From: DASUAS01 sp963819475
Lineage (GTDB): Bacteria; Actinomycetota; Acidimicrobiia; IMCC26256; DASPTH01
Length of the DNA: 64,000 nucleotides
Assembly: GCA_963819475.1 (NCBI GenBank)
Contig: CAWFWE010000002.1
Location: forward strand, 744,001-808,000
Direction of reading: 5' to 3'
Shown: positions 1 through 7,518 of the stretch, piece by piece
Numbering within the stretch: the first letter of the stretch is position 1
How the letters are laid out: each line of letters begins with the position of its first letter
Made by a program: the position numbers and the translations under genes
Notes under the pieces: generated by a model
Told to the model about the DNA's origin: nothing
What the model saw: the letters and a program-made list of their open reading frames with translations, nothing else
The model's database searches: none

Positions 1-1009
1 TCGCCGCAGGGCGACCAGATGCGGCCGGTCACGCAGCCGTTCAACGGTTGCCAGCGCGGGAAGCTCGACGTCGTCGTCGATCTCAAGCAGCCCGAGGGCG
101 TGGAGATCGCGCACCGTCTCATGCGCGAGGTCGACGTCGTGCACCACAACATGCGGCCGGGCGTCGCCGAGCGCCTCGGCGTCGACTACGCGGCCGCCAA
201 GCAGCTGAACCCGACCGTCATCTACTGCCACACGACGATGTGGGGCAACGACGGCCCGCGCGCGACCTGGCCCGGGTTCGACCAGCTCGCGCAGGCGTCG
301 TGCGGACTCGAGCAGGAGCTGGGCGGTGAGGGCAACGGCCCCAACTGGTACCGCTTCGGCATGTGCGACCAGGCGTGCGCGGTGCAGTCCGCGCTCGCGG
401 TGCTCATGGCGCTCTACTGGCGCGAGCGCACCGGCGAGGGCCAGCTCGTCGACACCTCGATCGTGAACGGCGGCGTGCAGCTGAACACCGACGCGTGGAT
501 CGGTCCCGACGGCTGGTCGGAGCGGCCGCGCACCGACCAGCAGCAGACCGGGTTCGGTCCGCTCTACCGGCTGTACCCGACGAGTGACGGGTGGATCGCG
601 CTGGCGTGCCTGGGCGAGACCCACCGGCGCGCGTTGGCGAGCGTGGTGCCGGCACTCGACACCGAGACGCTCGAGGCGTTCTTCGCCGGCCACACGATGC
701 AGCGTGCGTTCGACGTGCTCGACGCGGCCGGCGTGCCGGTGGAGATGGCGCCCGAGGACGCGCTGACGCACGTGGTTCACGCAACCCGACCTGGTCGCAG
801 CCGGACTCGTGGCCGACTACGAGCACCCCACCTACGGGCGGTTCCGCCAGTTCGGCAACCTGGTCGACCTGTCCGACACGCCGGGCCGGATCGCGGGTCC
901 GCCGCCGCTCCTCGGCCAGCACTCGCGCGAGGTGCTCGCCGGGCTCGGCTACTCGCCGGAGGAGATCCACGAGCTGCGCGAGCGCGGCGTCACCCTCTGG
1001 CCCGACTGA
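1..1009 (+). pseudogene. Family III CoA-transferase (CaiB/BaiF type), 5' partial, frameshifted near 775
   Basis: The reading frame is already open at base 1, so the N-terminus lies outside the window. The protein has family III acyl-CoA transferase features: the HNMRPGVAERLG stretch, an IYCHTTMWG segment, GFDQLAQASCG (the conserved Asp of this family lies about here) and WRERTGEGQ. These enzymes move CoA between carboxylic acids, forming an acyl-CoA for beta-oxidation-like degradation. Frame 1 is convincing up to about base 774. From about 776 the family-like C-terminus (FTQPDLVAAGLVADYEHPTYG to GVTLWPD, stop 1007-1009) continues in frame 2, so one extra base lies in or near GTGGTTC. This is either a real frameshift or a sequencing error. 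A second enzyme of the same family is at 6301-7515. Confidence 0.85.
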
Positions 1010-1018
1010 CGCGGCGCG

Positions 1019-1426
1019 TCACCCCACCGGCCGGAAGCGGTAGAGGGTGAGGTCGGGCGCGACATCGTCGAAGACGACCTCGACCGGCAGGTCGACGACG
1101 ACCGCCTCGGGCTCGACGTCGACGAGGCGCGCGGGCATGCGCGGGCCCTCCTCGAGCTCGACGTACGCGAGCGCGTACGGCGCGTCGGCCTGGTACGCGG
1201 GCGTCGGCGCCCGGTGCACCACCGTGTAGGTGTACACGCGGCCGCGCCCGCTGACCCGGGTCCACGTCGCTGCGGGCGACGCGCAGTACGGGCACAGCTC
1301 GGTCGGTGCGAAGCGGAGCCGGCTGCAGGCGGTGCACTCCTGCACCAGCAGCTCGCGGCGGCGCAGCCCTTCCCAGAACGGCGCGTCGAGCGGACCGATG
1401 TCGGGCCGGAACCCTTCGTACGCCAT
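1019..1426 (-). CDS. Zn-ribbon/OB-fold (DUF35) protein
   Basis: This is a 135-residue protein of the DUF35 family. The N-terminal zinc ribbon has two CxxC-type pairs (CTAC at about 33-36, CPYC at about 46-49), followed by an OB-fold beginning at GRGRVYTYTVVHR. DUF35 proteins partner thiolase-like enzymes, for example in the Ltp2-DUF35 aldolases that shorten steroid side chains, where they bind the acyl-CoA end. The gene lies 61 bp downstream of the thiolase-like gene on the same strand, the usual pairing. The ATG start at 1424-1426 gives the normal DUF35 N-terminus. Confidence 0.88.
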   Translation of the reverse strand: MAYEGFRPDIGPLDAPFWEGLRRRELLVQECTACSRLRFAPTELCPYCASPAATWTRVSGRGRVYTYTVVHRAPTPAYQADAPYALAYVELEEGPRMPARLVDVEPEAVVVDLPVEVVFDDVAPDLTLYRFRPVG

Positions 1427-1487
1427 CAGCCGCGGTCGATTCCGCTACGGCGTCCCGGCCTCCGGCCACGCCTCCGCTGCATCTCCA

Positions 1488-2669
1488 TCAGCCCCGTCCC
1501 AGCACGGCGGCGTAGTGCGCCTGCGACACCCCGCCGACGCCGCACGCGAACGCGAGCTCCGCGCCCGGCACCTGGCGGGGACCGGCCTCCCCCCGCAGCT
1601 GCACGACCAGCTCGATGAGCGTGAACAGCGCGCAGCTCGCGGCGTGCGTCCCCGAGAGGTAGCCGCCGTGAGTGTTGGTGGGCAGACGGCCTCCGATCGC
1701 GAGCGCGCCGTCGGCGACGAAGGCACCGCCCTCGCCCTTGGCACAGAACCCGGCGTCCTCGAGCTCGGTGATCACGCTGATGGTGAAGTGGTCGGAGATC
1801 CCGGCGACGTCGACGTCGTCACGCTGCACGCCGGCCGCGCGGAACGCGCTGTCGGCGGCGACGCGTCCGGAGAACGACGTCAGGCTCGGCGCCGAGTTCG
1901 GATCGAGGTAGCCGTGACCCTCGCCCCACCCGAGGAGCACCACGGGCGGATGGAGCCCGGCCGCCGCCGCACGCTCGCGCGACGTGACGACGACGCATCC
2001 GCCGCCCTGGTTGACGATGCAGCAGTCCAGGAGGTGCAGCGGCGCCGCCATCATGCGCGACGCGAGCACCTGCTCGACCGTGATGTCTCCCTTCGGGCCC
2101 ATCACCGCTCGCGGATGCAGCGTCGCCGAGTGCCGCTGCGCCACCGCGACCGCGGCCAGCTGCTCCGACGTGGTGCCGTACTCGTACATGTGGCGACGGG
2201 CGACCATCGCGAAGTCGGCGACCCGGGTCGTGCCGAGCACCGCCTCGAACGGGCTCCCGAGCTGGGCCATGTGCTCGACCGCCGCGTTGCGGTCGGCCGC
2301 GGTGTAGCCCGCGCTCGCGCCCGCGGCGGCGGTCGGCACCACCACCACCTCGGCGAGGCCGTTGGCGACGGCCAGCGCGGCCAGGCCGACTCCCGCCGCC
2401 TGGCTGGCGGCGCCGACGCCGGTGGCGGCGTGGAAGCGCAACGGGTGGCCCACGATGTCGGCCACCGCCGCGCCCGGAAGCGCATGGCGCACCCCGAACC
2501 CCTCGGGCGCGGGGCCGATGAGGCCGTCGACGTCGGCGAGGGTCAGGCCGGCGTCGGCCAGCGCGCCCTGCACGCACTCCCAGTAGAGGTCGGGCTGCGA
2601 GCGCGCCGCGAGATCGCCCTGCTCCGACACGTAGACACCGGCGATGGCGGCGTCGCTCAGTTCGGTCAC
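1488..2669 (-). CDS. Thiolase-like lipid-transfer protein (Ltp2-type aldolase candidate)
   Basis: This 393-residue thiolase-fold protein starts at GTG 2667-2669 (VTELSDAAIAGVYVSEQG). The longer frame to 2732 would run into the divergent hydratase start. Where classical thiolases have the nucleophilic Cys, the sequence reads TGVGAASQAAGVG and has no Cys. The C-terminus reads CGVGGVSQAHYAAV rather than the canonical thiolase ending. This matches the SCP-x/Ltp2 branch, whose members with a DUF35 partner act as retro-aldolases on beta-hydroxyacyl-CoAs. The DUF35 gene follows directly (1019-1426). The aldolase function is inferred from this pairing, and a true thiolase is less likely. Confidence 0.85.
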   Translation of the reverse strand: MTELSDAAIAGVYVSEQGDLAARSQPDLYWECVQGALADAGLTLADVDGLIGPAPEGFGVRHALPGAAVADIVGHPLRFHAATGVGAASQAAGVGLAALAVANGLAEVVVVPTAAAGASAGYTAADRNAAVEHMAQLGSPFEAVLGTTRVADFAMVARRHMYEYGTTSEQLAAVAVAQRHSATLHPRAVMGPKGDITVEQVLASRMMAAPLHLLDCCIVNQGGGCVVVTSRERAAAAGLHPPVVLLGWGEGHGYLDPNSAPSLTSFSGRVAADSAFRAAGVQRDDVDVAGISDHFTISVITELEDAGFCAKGEGGAFVADGALAIGGRLPTNTHGGYLSGTHAASCALFTLIELVVQLRGEAGPRQVPGAELAFACGVGGVSQAHYAAVLGRG

Positions 2670-2715
2670 CGCGCCGAAGGTACCGGGTGCACGCCGGTGG
2701 TACCGTTCCGCACCC

Positions 2716-3495
2716 GTGAGCAGCCTGCGCATCGACCGTCACGGCCACGTGACCCTCTTCACCCTCGACCGTCCCGAGAAGCGCAACGCGTACGACGACG
2801 CCACGATGGACGAGATGGGCGACGCCTTCGTCGCCTTCGAGGCCGACCCGGAGCAGTACGTCGGGATCGTCACCGGCGCCGGCGACGCGTTCTGCTCGGG
2901 CAACGACCTCTCGTCGCCGGGCGGTGGTCGGATCCGCACCGGTCCCCGCCGCTTCCCGCTCACCGACATGTTCGGCGTCGGGGCGACGACCAAGCCGGTG
3001 ATCGCCGCGGTCAACGGGCTCGCGGTGGCGGGCGGCTGCGAGATCGCGCTCGCGTGCGACTTCCGCATCGCGGCCGACACCGCGTGGTTCGGCCTCTTCG
3101 AGCCCAAGCGGGGGCTCGTGCCGGGGGCGGCGATCCAGCTGCTCCCTCGCATGCTCAACTACGGCGACGCGTCGTGGATGCTGCTCACCGCTGCCCGGGT
3201 CGACGCCGACGAGGCGCTGCGCATCGGCCTGGTGCAGAAGGTGGTGCCGGCGGCCACGCTGATGGACGTCGCGCTCGAGACCGCCCAGGGCATGTGCGAG
3301 CTGTCGCAGGTCTCGCTGCAGATGATCAAACAGGCGCTCCGCCACCACCGGGACCTCGCGCTCAAGGAGTCGCTCGAGTACGGCGCGGTGCTGAGCCGGC
3401 TGCTGAACCTCGGCGCCGACGTCGACGAGGGCATCGCCGCCTTCCGCGAGAAGCGCGACACCGACTTCGGCAACCGCTGGCCCGATACCACCTGA
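2716..3495 (+). CDS. Enoyl-CoA hydratase/isomerase family protein
   Basis: This 259-residue crotonase-fold protein is divergent from the thiolase-like gene, with a 46-bp gap. The start is GTG 2716 (VSSLRIDRHGHVTLFTLDRPEKRNAY), the expected N-terminal strand; the longer frame from 2644 overlaps the neighbouring gene. Diagnostic parts are GAGDAFCSGNDL, which forms the first oxyanion-hole strand, and AAVNGLAVAGGCEIALACDFRIAA, the second. FEPKRGLVPGAA follows, with a Glu near a usual catalytic position. It probably hydrates an enoyl-CoA in the same pathway as the thiolase-like protein and the CoA transferases. Substrate unknown. Confidence 0.9.
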   Translation: MSSLRIDRHGHVTLFTLDRPEKRNAYDDATMDEMGDAFVAFEADPEQYVGIVTGAGDAFCSGNDLSSPGGGRIRTGPRRFPLTDMFGVGATTKPVIAAVNGLAVAGGCEIALACDFRIAADTAWFGLFEPKRGLVPGAAIQLLPRMLNYGDASWMLLTAARVDADEALRIGLVQKVVPAATLMDVALETAQGMCELSQVSLQMIKQALRHHRDLALKESLEYGAVLSRLLNLGADVDEGIAAFREKRDTDFGNRWPDTT

Positions 3496-3510
3496 CGGAA
3501 CATCCGTCAG
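3492..3510. promoter_or_regulatory. Perfect inverted repeat, operator or terminator-like hairpin
   Basis: The sequence CTGACGGA, a 3-nt centre ACA, then TCCGTCAG is a perfect 8+8 palindrome. It includes the stop codon of the hydratase and sits upstream of the hydrolase. There is no T-run after it, so it suits a TetR-type operator at least as well as an intrinsic terminator. Confidence 0.5.
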
Positions 3511-3601
3511 TACACCCCCGTATCTGACCCACTACTGCCGGATGCTCGCCAGGGGTTCACGTTGCTCAGACGCGGCTACCGACGTGCAAGACTCCCGCCT
3601 C

Positions 3602-4381
3602 GTGCAGCACCTCGATCACGACGGCACGACCCTCGCCTACGAGGACACGGGCACCGGCGACCCGCCGTTCGTGTTCGTCCACGGCTGGACGTGCAACCAC
3701 ACCCACTTCGCGCCGCAAGTCGAGCACTTCGGGCAGCGGCACCGCACCGTCGCCGTCGACCTGCGTGGGCACGGCGGGAGCGACGCGCCGGAGCAGCAGT
3801 ACACCATCTCCGGCTTCGCCGACGACGTGGCCTGGCTCTGCGCGCAGCTCGGCGTCGCGCGCCCGATCCTCGTCGGCCACAGCATGGGCGGCACCGTGGT
3901 CCTCGACGTGGCCGCGCGGTACCCCGACCTCCCGCGGGCCGTCGTCATGGTCGACGCCGCCCCCATCGTCGGGTCCTCGCCGTCGGCCGAGATGGCCGCC
4001 GAGATCGCCGCCGCGCTCGCGGGCCCCGACGGCGACGCCACCCGCGCCGCGATCGTCGAAGGCACGACCTCCAGCCTCCATCGCGACCCGGCCCTGCAGG
4101 CCCGGATCCGGCAGGACATGGGCGCGGTGCCCGCCCACGTCGCTAATTCCGCGGTCGCGAGCATCGGCCTCTGGGACGGTGAGGCCGCGGCCCGGGCCTG
4201 CGCGGTCCCGGCGTTGCACATCGGGGCCGAGGACCCCATCAACGACGCGGCCGCGCTCCGCGCGCTCAACCCGGGCCTCCGCACCGGCCAGACCGTCGGC
4301 GCGGGCCACTTCAACCAGCTCGAGGTCCCCGATCAGGTCAACGCGATGATCGAGCGCTTCCTCGTGACCAGCGCGCCGTGA
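3602..4381 (+). CDS. Alpha/beta-hydrolase
   Basis: This is a roughly 259-residue hydrolase. FVHGWTCNHTHF forms the oxyanion loop, GHSMGG the nucleophile elbow with its Ser, and GAGHFNQLEVP supplies the catalytic His near the end. An acidic residue is likely in the HIGAEDPIND segment. Three in-frame starts are possible (ATG 3542, GTG 3584, GTG 3602). I prefer 3602 because VQHLDHDGTTLAYEDTGTG is the usual family N-terminus, but none has a convincing ribosome-binding site. The fold covers esterases, lactonases, meta-cleavage-product hydrolases and others, so the substrate cannot be named. Confidence 0.85.
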   Translation: MQHLDHDGTTLAYEDTGTGDPPFVFVHGWTCNHTHFAPQVEHFGQRHRTVAVDLRGHGGSDAPEQQYTISGFADDVAWLCAQLGVARPILVGHSMGGTVVLDVAARYPDLPRAVVMVDAAPIVGSSPSAEMAAEIAAALAGPDGDATRAAIVEGTTSSLHRDPALQARIRQDMGAVPAHVANSAVASIGLWDGEAAARACAVPALHIGAEDPINDAAALRALNPGLRTGQTVGAGHFNQLEVPDQVNAMIERFLVTSAP

Positions 4382-4396
4382 CCCGCTGACGGCACG

Positions 4397-5014
4397 TCAG
4401 GCGCGAGCCGCGCGGCCCGTCGCACCGGCGGCGAGGTCGGCGAGGTGCGATCGGATCCGGTCGTCGTAGCGATCGGGATGCGCGTCGTCGAGCCCGGCCG
4501 CGGCGAGCGCAGTCGCACCGAACAGACGCCAGCCGAGCGCGATGACCATCGCCAGCGCCGCGAACACGCGCGCCTCCTCCGTCGACACCGCGCGCCCACC
4601 CTCGGCGGCGTCGGCCACGACGAAGCCGGCAAGCACGTCGAGCGCGGGAGAGTCGCGGTACCGCTCGCCCGGCCGGGTTCGTTCGAGTGCCGCCCACCCC
4701 ACGAGCCGGGCGGTGGTGCCGTCACCGAAGGTCATGAGGAGCGCCAACGCCTCGTCGAGGTGCGCGGCCTCGGTCAGCCGCTCAGCCGCGGTCCGGGCGG
4801 CGCGTGCGTACACCTCGCGGACGAGCTGGTCCTTCGTGCCGACGTACTGGTAGATCAGCCCGAAGTTGACGCCCGCGTGCTCGGCGATGTCGCGCAGTGC
4901 GACCCCCGGGCCCTGTTCGGCGATGAGGGTGCGGGCCGCGTCGAGCACCGCCTCCACCACCTCGGCGCGGCCACGAGGTCGCGTTCCTTGCCGGCCTTGC
5001 CGGATCTGCGCCAC
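4397..5014 (-). CDS. TetR-family transcriptional regulator
   Basis: A 205-residue TetR repressor starting at GTG 5012-5014. The helix-turn-helix is clear near residues 30-60 (LRDIAEHAGVNFGLIYQYVGTKDQLVREVY), followed by the usual all-helical ligand domain. It is divergent from the amidohydrolase at 5058. The 44-bp gap between them contains a perfect inverted repeat (5024-5039), so it probably represses itself and the amidohydrolase-CoA transferase unit until an acyl-CoA or related ligand binds. Confidence 0.9.
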   Translation of the reverse strand: MAQIRQGRQGTRPRGRAEVVEAVLDAARTLIAEQGPGVALRDIAEHAGVNFGLIYQYVGTKDQLVREVYARAARTAAERLTEAAHLDEALALLMTFGDGTTARLVGWAALERTRPGERYRDSPALDVLAGFVVADAAEGGRAVSTEEARVFAALAMVIALGWRLFGATALAAAGLDDAHPDRYDDRIRSHLADLAAGATGRAARA

Positions 5015-5023
5015 CGGTCTAGC

Positions 5024-5039
5024 TTAGTCATCTGACTAA
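5024..5039. promoter_or_regulatory. TetR operator candidate, TTAGTCA-TC-TGACTAA
   Basis: A perfect 7+7 inverted repeat with a 2-nt centre lies in the short gap between the divergent TetR gene and the amidohydrolase gene. It is 9 bp from the TetR start and 18 bp from the amidohydrolase start. Its AT-rich arms stand out in very GC-rich DNA. Position and symmetry fit a dimer-binding site controlling both genes. Confidence 0.75.
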
Positions 5040-5057
5040 CCCGTCGAGAGGAGCCCG

Positions 5058-6209
5058 GTGCTTCCCGCCACTGCCAGGTTGATGTCCGCCGACGACCACA
5101 TCATCGAGCCGCCGGACCTCTGGGTCGACCGGGTGCCCACCCGGTTCCGCTCCGACTGCCCGCGGATCGTCGAGGTCGACGGTCGTCAGGCGTGGAGCTG
5201 GCAGGGCGAGCTCACCTACATCCCGATGGGGTCGTGCCGGCCCCTTCCCGGGTTCGACGAGGCCGGGTACCCTCCCGCGCCCGGCACCGCGCGCTTCGAC
5301 GAGATCCGGCCCGGCTGCTACGACCCGGTGGAGCGGATCAAGGACATGGACGTCGACGGCGTGTGGGGTCAGCTCTGCTTCCCCAACTTCGCGCGCTTCG
5401 CCGGCCACCGCTTCTACCTGGACGTCGCCGACACCGAGCTCGGGCTCGCCTGCCTCCGCACCTACAACGACTACCTGCTCGACGAGTGGTGCGCGACGGC
5501 ACCGTCGCGGTTGTTCGGCGCGGTCATCCTCCCGTTGCACGACATCGGGGCAGCCGTCGCCGAGCTCGAGCGCGTCCTCACCAAGGGCGCCAAGGCGATC
5601 GCGTTCTCCGAGAACCCCACCGTGCTCGGGTTGCCGTCGGTCCACACCGATCACTGGGATCCGCTCTGGGCGATCGCCGACGAGGCCGAGGTGCCGGTGT
5701 GCATGCACATCGGGAGCTCGTCGCGCCTGGTCACGACGTCGGAGGACGCGCCGGCCACCGTGCTGGTCTCGCTCAACGGCCTCAACTCGATGATGGCGGG
5801 GGTCGACTGGCTGATGAGCGGGGTCCTCGACCGGTTCTCGCGCCTGAAGATCATCCTGTCCGAGGGCGGGGCCGGCTGGATCCCCTACATCGTCGAGCGG
5901 GCCGAGAAGGCGTTCCACGACCCCCGACTCAAGGCGAACGCGGCGATCGGGCAGTCGGGCCGGGGCGGCACACCGCCGAGCCAGCTCTTCGCGCAGCATG
6001 TGTACGTGTGCCTGGTCGACGAGCACTTCGCGCTGAAGGTCCTCGGCGACATCCCCGTCGACAACCTGTTGTGGGAGGGCGACTACCCGCACGGCGACGG
6101 CCTCTGGCCGCACAACCACTCGTACCTGGAGAAGGCGCTGGCCGGCGTGCCCGACGCCGACGCGCTCCAGATCGCGGAGACCAACCTGCGCGGCCTCCTG
6201 CACGCATGA
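5058..6209 (+). CDS. Amidohydrolase family protein (amidohydrolase_2 type)
   Basis: This 383-residue TIM-barrel hydrolase belongs to the ACMSD/amidohydrolase_2 superfamily. The N-terminal metal motif is SADDHIIEPPDLW (DxH). CMHIGSSS gives a His on a middle strand, LSEGGAGWIPYIVER is the typical late-strand motif and GDYPHGDGLWP gives the catalytic Asp region. GTG 5058 is preferred because GAGAGGAG lies just upstream; ATG 5082 is an alternative. Family members decarboxylate or hydrolyse ring-cleavage products and related acids. Two homologues occur in this window (20133-21455 and 55949-57223). Confidence 0.88.
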   Translation: MLPATARLMSADDHIIEPPDLWVDRVPTRFRSDCPRIVEVDGRQAWSWQGELTYIPMGSCRPLPGFDEAGYPPAPGTARFDEIRPGCYDPVERIKDMDVDGVWGQLCFPNFARFAGHRFYLDVADTELGLACLRTYNDYLLDEWCATAPSRLFGAVILPLHDIGAAVAELERVLTKGAKAIAFSENPTVLGLPSVHTDHWDPLWAIADEAEVPVCMHIGSSSRLVTTSEDAPATVLVSLNGLNSMMAGVDWLMSGVLDRFSRLKIILSEGGAGWIPYIVERAEKAFHDPRLKANAAIGQSGRGGTPPSQLFAQHVYVCLVDEHFALKVLGDIPVDNLLWEGDYPHGDGLWPHNHSYLEKALAGVPDADALQIAETNLRGLLHA

Positions 6210-6300
6210 GCGGCCCGGTGCACGCGAGCGAACGGCTGCGGGCCGGGTACCCCGGCCCGCCGAGAGCGAGCGATCAAGCAGGCGCCGAGAGCGGAGAAGT

Positions 6301-7515
6301 ATGAGCTACGACGTGCTCGAAGGGGTGAAGGTCGTCGAGCTGTCGATGTACGCGTTCGCGCCGTCGGCGGCGGCGGTGCTGGCCGACTGGGGGGCCGACG
6401 TGGTCAAGGTCGTGCCCCCGACCGTCGCCGACCCGATGATGGGCAACCCGATCGCTCGCCTCCCCGAGCGCGACGTGGGCGTCGAGTTCATGTGGGAGAT
6501 CATGAATCGCGGCAAGCGGTGCATCGGGCTCGACGTGTCGCACGCCGACGGCCAACAGGTGCTCCACGACCTCGTGGCCGGCGCCGACGTGTTCGTCACC
6601 AACCTGCTGCCGGATGCGCGCCGGCGCTTCTGCGTCGACACCGCCGACCTGTTCGCCGTCAATGAGCGTCTGGTGTACGCGCGCGCCACCGGTCACGGCG
6701 ACAAGGGCGACGAACGTGACCGCGGCGGCTACGACGTGACCGACTTCTGGGCCCGCACCGGCGTCGGCCACGCCGCCAGCCAGGTCTCCACGGAGTTCGT
6801 CCCCCTCCTCGGGCCCGCGTTCGGGGACCTCACCTCCGGCGCGTTCCTCGCCGGGGGCATCGCCGCCGCGCTGTTCCGGCGTGAGCGTGCCGGTCGCGGT
6901 GCGGTGGTCGACGTGTCGTTGCTCTCGTCGGGCATGTGGGTCCTCTCACCCGGCGTCGTGGGCAGCCGCCTCTACGACATCGACACCATCCCGCGGTTCC
7001 GCCACGCCGAGGCGCCGAACCCGCTCGTCGCGGTCTACACGACCCTCGATGGCCGGCAGGTCTACCTGGGTGGGATCCAGACCGAAGGGCACTTCGAGAA
7101 CTTCTGCGAGGTGGTCGACCGCCGCGACCTGCTCGATGACCCGCGCTTCGCCACCGGCGCAGCCCGTCTCGCGCACGCCGCCGAATGCGTCGCGGTGCTC
7201 GACGAGATCTTCGGCCGGCGGGCCCTGGCGGACTGGGAGCCGCGGCTCACGAAGCTGACGACGCCGTGGATGGTCGTACAGACCGCCGCGGAAGCGAGTC
7301 GCGACCCGCAGGTGGTCGCCAACGACATGGTCGTCGACGTCGACGGTGCGCGCGGGACCTTCCCGCTCGTCGCCAGCCCCGCGCAGTTCGACGGTGTCCC
7401 GCCCGCGCTCACGCAAGCGCCCGAGCATGGGCAGCACACCGAGGAGGTGCTGGTGGAGCTGGGCCGGTCGTGGGACGAGATCGCGGAGCTCAAGCAGCGC
7501 GGCGCCGTCCTCTGA
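6301..7515 (+). CDS. Family III CoA-transferase (CaiB/BaiF type)
   Basis: This is a complete 404-residue family III CoA transferase. It has the N-terminal Rossmann-like core (VVELSMYAFAPSAAAVLADWGADVVKV), MNRGKRCIGLDVSH, FVTNLLPDARRR, and YDVTDFWARTG, where the family's catalytic Asp is expected. The C-terminus GQHTEEVLVELGRSWDEIAELKQRGAV is typical. It follows the amidohydrolase on the same strand by 91 bp and is probably under the same TetR control. The stop is 3 bp from the end of a convergent acyl-CoA ligase gene. Together these enzymes would activate an acid as its CoA ester. Confidence 0.9.
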   Translation: MSYDVLEGVKVVELSMYAFAPSAAAVLADWGADVVKVVPPTVADPMMGNPIARLPERDVGVEFMWEIMNRGKRCIGLDVSHADGQQVLHDLVAGADVFVTNLLPDARRRFCVDTADLFAVNERLVYARATGHGDKGDERDRGGYDVTDFWARTGVGHAASQVSTEFVPLLGPAFGDLTSGAFLAGGIAAALFRRERAGRGAVVDVSLLSSGMWVLSPGVVGSRLYDIDTIPRFRHAEAPNPLVAVYTTLDGRQVYLGGIQTEGHFENFCEVVDRRDLLDDPRFATGAARLAHAAECVAVLDEIFGRRALADWEPRLTKLTTPWMVVQTAAEASRDPQVVANDMVVDVDGARGTFPLVASPAQFDGVPPALTQAPEHGQHTEEVLVELGRSWDEIAELKQRGAVL

Positions 7516-7518
7516 GCG

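Noticed and set aside
1230..3527. 765-residue plus-strand open frame
   Set aside because: It is antisense to the thiolase-like gene and overlaps the hydratase; it is Arg/His/Gly-rich as expected for a shadow frame in high-GC DNA.
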